This document shows, piece after piece, positions 1-4,810 of a DNA stretch of 5,040 bases. The stretch comes from Pseudomonadota bacterium (lineage in GTDB: Bacteria > Pseudomonadota > Alphaproteobacteria > Acetobacterales > Acetobacteraceae), in NCBI GenBank assembly GCA_021826565.1, contig JAKAZJ010000204.1:1-5040 (forward strand), read 5' to 3'. Position 1 is the first letter of the stretch. Each line of letters begins with the position of its first letter. The notes under the pieces are model-generated. The model had not been told where the DNA came from. It saw only the letters and a list, made by a program, of their open reading frames with translations, and searched no databases. The position numbers and the translations under genes were made by a program.

Positions 1-335
1 CGCCCACGCAGCCGCAACGGCCCGGTAACCACCGGCACCATTGCGTCGTAGCGGTTGTCGCGGATGCCCATCTTCACCTTGTGATCGAAATCGATCCCTT
101 CCACCGCTTCCAGGAAACCGTGGACGAAATGCTGGCGGGATTGTTCGCCGTCGGTGACGATCGGCAGGCCGGCGTCCTCCTGTTCCTTGATCCATACCAG
201 CGTGGCATCGCGCTTGGCCGCGGCCAGCGCATCACCGGCGGCGGCCCAGGCCGGCCACAAGCGGCCGGGTTCGGCAAGCCATGCGGGCTTGGGCAGGCTA
301 CCCGCAACCGAGGCGGGGAAGGTGGCATGCGGCAT
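1..335 (-). CDS. MetE-like cobalamin-independent methionine synthase, N-terminal part (partial)
   Basis: Reads leftwards from ATG at 335-333 and leaves the window after 111 residues, so only the N-terminal third or so is visible. The start region A-G-S-L-P-K-P-x-W-L (residues 11-20) and the motif T-D-G-E-Q-S-R-Q-H-F (61-70) followed by a V-D/I-D-F block are typical of the UROD/MetE catalytic barrel, which moves a methyl group to homocysteine to make methionine in the cytoplasm. The protein starts directly at the catalytic barrel, so it is the short form without the MetE N-terminal folate domain. By recalled similarity it looks closest to the MesD-type folate-independent methionine synthases of aerobic bacteria, but this is not proven from a fragment. 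No strong Shine-Dalgarno precedes the start. It is divergent from the CHRD gene. The family call is firm; the subtype and methyl donor are inference. Confidence 0.85.
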   Translation of the reverse strand, partial: MPHATFPASVAGSLPKPAWLAEPGRLWPAWAAAGDALAAAKRDATLVWIKEQEDAGLPIVTDGEQSRQHFVHGFLEAVEGIDFDHKVKMGIRDNRYDAMVPVVTGPLRLRG

Positions 336-429
336 CGGGTGGCGTCCGGGTAATGGAGCGCGATGATGCCACGATCGGGGGCACCGCCGCCATGCCGCCC
401 ACGGCGCATGAAATTCGCGCAACCCTGCC

Positions 430-457
430 TTGACTTCCGGAGGATCGGGCCGATTGT
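430..457 (+). promoter_or_regulatory. Possible sigma-70-type promoter for the CHRD gene
   Basis: TTGACT at 430-435 matches five of six bases of the -35 consensus. A weak -10 candidate, GATTGT (452-457), lies 16 bases downstream. It sits about 35 bases before the chosen CHRD start, in the 158-base divergent region shared with the methionine synthase gene. The -35 is good and the -10 is poor, so this is tentative. Nothing else clear was seen in 336-429. Confidence 0.3.
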
Positions 458-493
458 CCACCTGCTCAACTCTTACCGATGGAGAAAACTTCC

Positions 494-949
494 ATGATGC
501 CGTCGCTGTCTCGACGCTCGCTGATGCTGGGCGCGACCCTCGGCCTGCTGGGGGGTGCCGTCACCGCCCAGGCCGCGATGGGGCCGATGACGTTCACCGT
601 CCCGCTGACCGGCGCCCAGTCGGTGCCGCCGGTGAAGACCGCCGGGCATGGTTCGGCGCATCTGAGCTATGATGCGGCCACCCGCAAGCTGACCTGGTCG
701 GTCAGCTATAGCGGTCTGTCCAGCCCCGTCACCATGGCCCATTTCCATGAAGCGCCAGCCGGGTCGAACGGCAAGGTGGCCCTGTGGATCAGCAAGAAAG
801 GCGGCAAGATCAAAAGCCCGCTGAAAGGCGCGGCGGTCCTGACCGCAGCCGAGGCGAAGGCGTTCATGGCCGGCGATCTCTATGTGAACGTCCACACCAA
901 GAAGCATCCGGCCGGCGAGATCCGCGGCCAGGTGAAGCCGCCGATGTAA
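494..949 (+). CDS. Secreted CHRD-domain protein with Tat-like signal peptide
   Basis: 151 residues. The N-terminus S-R-R-S-L-M-L (6-12) followed by a hydrophobic stretch is a twin-arginine-like signal, with a probable cleavage site A-Q-A at 25-27, so the product should be periplasmic or exported. The remaining ~120 residues form one CHRD domain: an early T-G-A-Q-S-V-P-P segment, a central A-H-F-H-E-A-P-A-G motif (His83, His85), and the C-terminal signature Y-V-N-V-H-T-K-K-H-P-A-G-E-I-R-G-Q (His134, His138). The biochemical role of bacterial CHRD proteins is not established; the paired histidines suggest metal contact, which is inference. An in-frame ATG at 479 exists, but GGAG at 481-484 lies inside that extension and 9 bases before 494, so 494 is preferred (497 is also possible). 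The LVIVD-propeller gene follows 63 bases later on the same strand and is probably co-transcribed. Confidence 0.85.
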   Translation: MMPSLSRRSLMLGATLGLLGGAVTAQAAMGPMTFTVPLTGAQSVPPVKTAGHGSAHLSYDAATRKLTWSVSYSGLSSPVTMAHFHEAPAGSNGKVALWISKKGGKIKSPLKGAAVLTAAEAKAFMAGDLYVNVHTKKHPAGEIRGQVKPPM

Positions 950-954
950 CCGGC

Positions 955-1013
955 TGGCGGGACCCGGACGGATCGGCGATAGAACGCGCCAAATCCCCCT
1001 CGGAGTCCCGCCA
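955..1013 (+). promoter_or_regulatory. Inverted repeat that could mask the LVIVD gene's ribosome binding site
   Basis: TGGCGGGAC (955-963) is exactly complementary to GTCCCGCCA (1005-1013). The right arm takes in the last G of the GGAG ribosome binding site (1002-1005), the whole spacer and the A of the ATG at 1013. A smaller GGCG/CGCC pair (975-978 with 987-990) could fold inside the 41-base loop. In mRNA this would be a 9-bp GC-rich stem occluding initiation of the downstream gene. The pairing is seen directly; a regulatory role is inference, and chance pairing in GC-rich DNA is possible. Confidence 0.4.
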
Positions 1014-2248
1014 TGACCGACCTGATCCCCGACGCCGCTCGCAACATTCGCCTGCTGGGCCAGACCGACAATGCCGGTCATGGCGACTGCCTGCAGGTGA
1101 TGGTTGCGGGCGGTTTCGCGTATATGGGCACGCGCACCTCGCGCGGCCTGGTGGTGACCGACGTGCGCGATCCGCGCGCGCCGAAGCCCGTGAATTTCCT
1201 GCCGATCCACCCCAATTCGCACTGCCTGCATCTGCAACAGGCCGAGGGGCTGCTGCTGGTGATCGAGGAGTTCGACATGAAGAACTTCCTCACCATGCAG
1301 GAATACTATGGCGGCTCGCTGAACCGCGGCGGCAGCAAGGGCTATGGCGTGCGCGGCGTGGACTACTCCGCCGGGATGCGGGTCTATGATCTGGCCGATC
1401 CGGCCAACCCGCGCCCGATCGGGTTCCTGGAGGTCGCGGGCCTCGGCCTGCATCGCATCTGGTGGCCGGGGGGACGCTGGGCTTATGCCTCCGCGCTGCT
1501 GGACGGGTTCAGCGATCATATCCTGATCACGATCGACCTTGCCGACCCCACGCATCCGCGCGAAGTCGGGCGCTGGTGGATCCCGGGGATGCATCTGGCC
1601 GGCGGCGAGACCCCGTCCTGGCCGGGCCGCTACGCTCTGCATCACGCGGTGGTGGCGGACGATATCGCCTACGGGTGCTGGCGCGACGGCGGGTTGACGA
1701 TCCTGGACGTGGCCGACAAATCGGCACCGAAACTGATCGCGCATCGCAACTGGTCGCCTCCGTTCGGCGGCGGCACGCATAGCGCGCTGCCGCTGCACGA
1801 CCGCGACCTGCTGGTGGTGGCCGACGAGTCGGTGGCAAATGTGGGCGCCGAGCAGCTGAAACGAACCTGGGTGTTCGACATCCGCGACAAGACCAATCCG
1901 GTCTCGATCGCCACCACCCCGATCCCGTCGGAACTGGATTACCTGACGCTAGGCGGGCAGTTCGGCCCGCATAATCTGCACGAGAACCGGCCGGGATCGT
2001 TCCGCTCCTCGCGCTACGTGTTCGCCACCTGGCAGAGTGCGGGCGTGCGGGTGTTCGACCTGGCCGATCCGTTCCGGCCGGAGGAGGTGGCGTATTTCGT
2101 GCCGCCGATGCCGACGCAGTGGATGGAACCGCTGCGCGGACGGGCGAAGATGCGCCATACGGCGGATATTTTCGTCTCCACCGAAGGGCTGATCTACATC
2201 ACCGATTACGACATGGGGTTGTACATCCTGGAGTGGCAAGGGACCTGA
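1013..2248 (+). CDS. LVIVD-repeat beta-propeller protein, histidine-rich
   Basis: 411 residues with no signal peptide or membrane segment, so probably cytoplasmic. ATG at 1013 has GGAG at 1002-1005, 7 bases upstream. LVIVD-type repeat cores of the form G-hh-h-x-D-h-x-D-P-x-x-P recur at about residues 45-65, 121-141, 169-190, 227-247, 283-304 and 344-364, with a closing half-repeat at 402-409 (G-L-Y-I-L-E-W). This points to a six- or seven-bladed propeller. Histidines fall at comparable places across the blades: H23, H70/H73, H147, H194, H210/H211, H256, H320/H323 and H382, many in conserved-looking contexts such as G-P-H-N-L-H-E-N-R. The pattern recalls metal-binding propellers such as the SBP56/methanethiol oxidase group, but no specific reaction can be assigned. 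It follows the exported CHRD gene on the same strand and probably belongs to the same transcript. Confidence 0.85.
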   Translation: MTDLIPDAARNIRLLGQTDNAGHGDCLQVMVAGGFAYMGTRTSRGLVVTDVRDPRAPKPVNFLPIHPNSHCLHLQQAEGLLLVIEEFDMKNFLTMQEYYGGSLNRGGSKGYGVRGVDYSAGMRVYDLADPANPRPIGFLEVAGLGLHRIWWPGGRWAYASALLDGFSDHILITIDLADPTHPREVGRWWIPGMHLAGGETPSWPGRYALHHAVVADDIAYGCWRDGGLTILDVADKSAPKLIAHRNWSPPFGGGTHSALPLHDRDLLVVADESVANVGAEQLKRTWVFDIRDKTNPVSIATTPIPSELDYLTLGGQFGPHNLHENRPGSFRSSRYVFATWQSAGVRVFDLADPFRPEEVAYFVPPMPTQWMEPLRGRAKMRHTADIFVSTEGLIYITDYDMGLYILEWQGT

Positions 2249-2263
2249 TCCCGCGCCACTGCG

Positions 2264-2291
2264 CCCTCCCCGTTTGGGGCGAGAGGGAGGG
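2264..2291 (+). terminator. GC-rich hairpin downstream of the LVIVD gene, possible terminator
   Basis: CCCTCCC (2264-2270) pairs perfectly with GGGAGGG (2285-2291) across a 14-base loop. A competing inner hairpin CCCC-GTTT-GGGG lies at 2268-2279. It begins 16 bases after the LVIVD stop codon. There is no T-run after the stem, so intrinsic termination is uncertain. It could instead be a dispersed intergenic palindrome. Bases 2305-2446 beyond it show no gene or clear signal. Confidence 0.4.
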
Positions 2292-2446
2292 GTGAGGGAA
2301 GCGCCGGGCAGATCGTCGAGTCCGCACTGAGTTGTCCGCGGGCGCGTGCCGCACGCCCTGTCACGGTTCGGCTGCGCAACCCGCCCTGTCCCGCGTCGCG
2401 GGCGAGGTGGAGACGCCCATTTACCCGATTACCCTGCGGGCAAGCG

Positions 2447-2671
2447 TTACGGTTGGCCGTAATAGCGCCCCGGGCCGGTGCTGGCGCCGAACAGGCCCTG
2501 GCCGGCGGGGCCGCCGGGGTTGGGCAGGCCGGGGCGGCCCACAGTGGCGTCCGTCGCGCGGCGGACCGGGGCGGACGGCGCGGCGCCAGTCAGGCCCCAG
2601 GCGCGCGGGTTCGTGCCGCAGGCCGACAGGCCGAGCAGGCAGGCGAACAATATCAGGCGCGTGCCGTTCAT
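2447..2671 (-). CDS. Putative small lipoprotein, Gly/Pro-rich, function unknown
   Basis: 74 residues from ATG (2671-2669) to TAA (2449-2447). The N-terminus has a basic residue (R5), a hydrophobic core and the lipobox L-S-A-C (15-18) followed by Gly, so the mature protein would be a 57-residue lipoprotein. The absence of Asp at position +2 favours the outer membrane. The mature part is rich in Gly, Pro and Ala with no recognisable domain and ends Y-Y-G-Q-P. The frame stays open upstream to 2872, but that extension is not protein-like and would bury the signal sequence. No clear Shine-Dalgarno is seen. A perfect inverted repeat, TTACGG-TTGG-CCGTAA (2447-2462), overlaps the stop codon. The gene is divergent from the cupredoxin-FTR1 operon across 200 bases. 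I do not recognise a family; the lipobox is the main support. Confidence 0.6.
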   Translation of the reverse strand: MNGTRLILFACLLGLSACGTNPRAWGLTGAAPSAPVRRATDATVGRPGLPNPGGPAGQGLFGASTGPGRYYGQP

Positions 2672-2711
2672 GGCGCGCAGTGAACACCGGCGCGGAAGGG
2701 AACGCCAGCCC

Positions 2712-2743
2712 AAGGGGGGGCAGGTCCAAAGGGGGGCAGGTCC
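2712..2743. repeat. Two tandem 16-bp direct repeats with G-tract
   Basis: Two adjacent 16-base units, 2712-2727 and 2728-2743, differ only at their third base. Each is A-rich at the left, then a run of six or seven G, then CAGGTCC. A looser third copy (GAAGGCGGTCGGCAGGTC) follows at 2744-2761. They lie 40 bases upstream of the lipoprotein start and about 130 bases upstream of the cupredoxin start. They may be protein-binding repeats or slippage products; no function can be assigned. Confidence 0.6.
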
Positions 2744-2839
2744 GAAGGCGGTCGGCAGGTCGCGGTGCACGACAGCGGCTGGCGGCGGGACGATCCGGCC
2801 GGCGTGGCTCACGCCTTGCCAGAACGGACCAATCGTGCA

Positions 2840-2858
2840 ATTGCGAGCTATTCGCAAT
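2840..2858. promoter_or_regulatory. Putative Fur box (19-bp perfect palindrome)
   Basis: ATTGCGA (2840-2846), a 5-base spacer GCTAT, and TCGCAAT (2852-2858) form a perfect 7+5+7 inverted repeat of 19 bp, the classical Fur-box length. Its TTGCGA/TCGCAA half-sites resemble operators described for alphaproteobacterial Fur-family regulators. It ends 13 bases before the cupredoxin ATG and just before the Shine-Dalgarno-like GGGA (2861-2864), so a bound repressor would block the promoter or early transcript. The genes downstream are iron-uptake genes, which makes Fe-dependent repression likely. Assignment to Fur rather than another family member is inference. Confidence 0.7.
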
Positions 2859-2871
2859 CTGGGACCGCCCA

Positions 2872-3210
2872 ATGCCCCGCACCCGCCGCACGCTCGCCGC
2901 CCTGCTTCTGTGTGCCGCCACCCTGTTTCCCGGACTGGCCGAAGCGGGCCGTCCCAGCTTCACGCTGCGCCTGGACGCCACCGGCTTCACCCCGGACCAC
3001 CTGACAGTCCCGGCCGGCCGGAAGATCGAGCTGCATGTCATCAACGCGGGCCGCGTCGCCGCCGAGTTCGAATCCGCCGATCTCAACCGCGAGAAGGTGG
3101 TGCCCGCCGGCAGCCAGGTGGTGGTCTTCATCGGTCCGCTGCACGCCGGCAACTACAGTTTCTTCAACGATTTCAATCCGCGCCTGCGTGGGCGGATCGT
3201 CGCCCGATAG
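2872..3210 (+). CDS. Periplasmic cupredoxin-like protein of FtrB/EfeO type
   Basis: 112 residues. ATG at 2872 is preceded by GGGA at 2861-2864. Residues 1-25 are a signal peptide (basic start, hydrophobic core, cleavage after A-E-A), leaving about 87 residues in a single cupredoxin-type beta-sandwich: a strand with F-T-P-D-H-L-T-V-P-A-G (39-49), then E-F-E-S-x-D-L-N-R-E-K (65-75), then F-I-G-P-L-H-A-G-N-Y-S-F-F-N-D-F (86-101). The E-F-E-S...N-R-E-K and G-P-L..G-x-Y-x-F-F blocks match the cupredoxins paired with FTR1 permeases (Bordetella FtrB, the EfeO cupredoxin domain), which act with the permease in oxidative uptake of ferrous iron. The mature protein has no cysteine, so it cannot hold a normal type-1 blue-copper site; acidic residues and His43, His55 and His81 are the available ligands. 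It sits 10 bases before the FTR1 gene in one operon behind the Fur-like box. Confidence 0.85.
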   Translation: MPRTRRTLAALLLCAATLFPGLAEAGRPSFTLRLDATGFTPDHLTVPAGRKIELHVINAGRVAAEFESADLNREKVVPAGSQVVVFIGPLHAGNYSFFNDFNPRLRGRIVAR

Positions 3211-3212
3211 GA
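3209..3212 (+). promoter_or_regulatory. Ribosome binding site of FTR1 gene overlapping the cupredoxin stop
   Basis: AGGA at 3209-3212 shares bases with the TAG stop (3208-3210) of the cupredoxin gene and lies 8 bases before the FTR1 ATG at 3221. It supports that start over the in-frame upstream ATG at 3035, which lies inside the cupredoxin gene, and suggests translational coupling. Confidence 0.6.
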
Positions 3213-3220
3213 TCCGCACC

Positions 3221-4804
3221 ATGCTCGCCATCGCCGTCATCGTGTTCCGCGAAGTGCTGGAGGCCGCGTTGATCATCGGCTTGGTCCTGGCCGCCTCGGC
3301 CGGTGTGCCGCGCCGCGGCCGCTACGTGGCCGCCGGTGCCGCCGCCGGACTGGCCGGAGCCGGCGTAGTCGCGCTGTTCGCCGCCGCCATCGCCAACGCC
3401 TTCGCCGGGGCCGGGCAAGAGCTGCTGACCGCTGCCATCCTGCTGCTCGCGGTGGCGATGCTGGGCTGGCACAATATCTGGATGACCCGGCACGGGCGCG
3501 CCCTCGCCGCCAGCGCAAGCGACCTTGGCGCGGCGGTGGCCGCCGGGCGCCGGCCGCTGACCGCGCTCGCCGTGGTAACCGGGGCCGCGGTGCTGCGCGA
3601 AGGCTCGGAGACGGTCCTGTTCGTCACCGGCATCGCCGAGGCCGGCCAAGGTGGCCTCGGCGCGGTGGCCGGTGGTGCCGTGCTCGGCCTCGCCGCCGGC
3701 GGCGCGGCCGGGTGGGTCCTGTATCGCGGCTTGTTGCGGATCCCGCTGCGCCGGCTGTTCGCCGTGACCAGCTGGCTGGTACTGCTGCTGGCCGCCGGGC
3801 TGGCCGCGCAGGCGGCCGGGATGCTGGTGCAGGCGGACCTGATCCCGGCACTCGGCGATCAGATATGGAACAGCTCGGCGCTGCTGTCGGAAACCAGCCT
3901 GCCGGGCCAGGTACTGCACACCCTGATCGGCTACGTTGCCCGGCCGGAGGGCGTCCAGCTGCTCGCCTACGTCCTGGCGCTGGCGGCGATCGGGCTGCCG
4001 ATGCGGGCGCTGGGCCGGGCCGACCGCCGCCGCGCCGCCGTCCGTACCCTGGCCGCGGCCGGACTGATCGGCGGCGCGCTGCTCGCCGGGGCGGGTCCGG
4101 CGCGCGCCGATCTGCACGTGTTCTGGCCGGTGGTGGACTACCGGGAGCTTGAATTCGAACACAACGGCCTGGTGAGCTTCGGCAAGCCCGGCTCGGGCTT
4201 CGACCACGCGCAGAGCTACACCGATGCGGTCGGCTACGGCATCCTGCCGTTCTGGCAAGTGGAGCTGGAAGGCGAGATGCAGGCCGGGCCAGGGCAGAAT
4301 CTGGTGATGGATGCGGTGACCCTGGAGAACATCTTCCAGCTGACCCAACCCGGCGAATACGACTATAATCTGGGGTTTTTTGCCGAGTTCTCCCGCTCCG
4401 TCCTGCGCGGCCAGGCGGGTTCGGTCACCGCCGGTCCGATCGTGCAGAAGGAACTGCCGGACCTGTTCGGCACCAGCACGGTGCACACGCTGAACCTGTT
4501 CCTGACCCATGACGTGGGACCCAGCTCGGGCCACGCCACCGGGCTGATCTTCAGCTGGCAGTCGCTGCTGTATGTGCGGCCCTATCTGTCGCCGGCGGTG
4601 GAGTTCTACGGCGAAATCCCGGACCTGGGTCATGCCGGAGGCTTCAACCAGCAGCAGGATCTGGCGGGACCGGTGCTGACCGGGCAGCTGGGGTTCGGGC
4701 GCTGGGGGACGGTGAAATACCAGGCCGGGTATCTGTTCGGGCTGACCTCCGCCGCGCCGCGCGGGGCGGTGCGGTGGCAGGTGGAATACGAACTCGCGTT
4801 CTGA
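3221..4804 (+). CDS. FTR1-family iron permease fused to a C-terminal outer-membrane barrel-like domain
   Basis: 527 residues. Residues 1 to ~262 are a complete FTR1/FtrC-type permease for high-affinity iron uptake across the inner membrane. About seven membrane segments lie near 1-24, 35-60, 66-88, 112-137, 144-168, 180-203 and 243-261. The two iron-binding REXXE motifs are R10-E-V-L-E14 in the first segment and R126-E-G-S-E130 in the fourth. FTR1 proteins usually end near here, but the frame continues: an Arg-rich loop (R262 to R275), a hydrophobic stretch (277-293) and A-R-A at 294-296, the layout of a cleavable signal peptide. Residues 297-527 have alternating polar and hydrophobic stretches rich in aromatic residues and Gly and end V-E-Y-E-L-A-F, the terminal Phe pattern of outer-membrane barrels. 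Either one polypeptide links the membranes, or signal peptidase frees the barrel. An internal ATG at 4001 (M261) lacks a clear Shine-Dalgarno. It is co-transcribed with the cupredoxin gene. Confidence 0.85.
   Translation: MLAIAVIVFREVLEAALIIGLVLAASAGVPRRGRYVAAGAAAGLAGAGVVALFAAAIANAFAGAGQELLTAAILLLAVAMLGWHNIWMTRHGRALAASASDLGAAVAAGRRPLTALAVVTGAAVLREGSETVLFVTGIAEAGQGGLGAVAGGAVLGLAAGGAAGWVLYRGLLRIPLRRLFAVTSWLVLLLAAGLAAQAAGMLVQADLIPALGDQIWNSSALLSETSLPGQVLHTLIGYVARPEGVQLLAYVLALAAIGLPMRALGRADRRRAAVRTLAAAGLIGGALLAGAGPARADLHVFWPVVDYRELEFEHNGLVSFGKPGSGFDHAQSYTDAVGYGILPFWQVELEGEMQAGPGQNLVMDAVTLENIFQLTQPGEYDYNLGFFAEFSRSVLRGQAGSVTAGPIVQKELPDLFGTSTVHTLNLFLTHDVGPSSGHATGLIFSWQSLLYVRPYLSPAVEFYGEIPDLGHAGGFNQQQDLAGPVLTGQLGFGRWGTVKYQAGYLFGLTSAAPRGAVRWQVEYELAF
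4109..4801 (+). other. C-terminal barrel-like domain of the FTR1 fusion, likely mature chain after cleavage
   Basis: Region coding for residues 297-527 (D297 onward), directly after the A-R-A cleavage-like site. It contains no hydrophobic membrane helix and no cysteine. Aromatic, Gly and acidic residues recur in amphipathic strand-like blocks, for example near 313-320, 338-352, 383-392, 441-452 and 498-508. The last residue is Phe, as in many BAM substrates. It resembles, from memory, uncharacterised separately encoded exported proteins of proteobacteria that open with A-D-L and a Y-R-E-L-E-F-like segment; that likeness needs a search. A role as an outer-membrane entry point for iron is inference from context only. 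Confidence 0.55.
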
Positions 4805-4810
4805 GGCGGG

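Noticed and set aside
74..469. Minus-strand open frame of 131 codons overlapping the left-edge gene
   Set aside because: It is a shadow of the methionine synthase in another frame. Its translation is rich in Arg, Pro and Ser with no domain, while the adjacent frame gives clear MetE motifs.
473..1798. Long minus-strand open frame (441 codons) opposite the CHRD and LVIVD genes
   Set aside because: Product of high GC on the antisense strand: composition is His/Arg/Gln/Gly-rich and without domains, and both plus-strand genes have ribosome binding sites and family motifs.
2447..2462. TTACGG-TTGG-CCGTAA as terminator of the lipoprotein gene
   Set aside because: The 6-bp stem is perfect, but it includes the last codons and stop and no U-run follows on the minus strand.
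2332..2871. In-frame upstream extension of the cupredoxin gene
   Set aside because: The extension is Arg/Gly-rich, overlaps the lipoprotein and the Fur-like box, and would bury the signal peptide that begins at 2872.
3035..3220. In-frame upstream extension of the FTR1 gene
   Set aside because: It overlaps the cupredoxin gene for most of its length. The start at 3221 has AGGA 8 bases upstream and puts REXXE in the first helix as in other FTR1 proteins.
3173..4633. Long minus-strand open frame (486 codons) opposite the FTR1 fusion
   Set aside because: Antisense shadow of the Ala/Gly/Leu-rich permease; the translation is Gln/Gly/His/Arg-rich low complexity with no recognisable domain.
4001..4804. 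Separate gene for the barrel-like domain starting at ATG 4001
   Set aside because: No stop codon separates it from FTR1 and no clear Shine-Dalgarno precedes 4001, so a fusion is the simpler reading. Independent internal initiation cannot be excluded.
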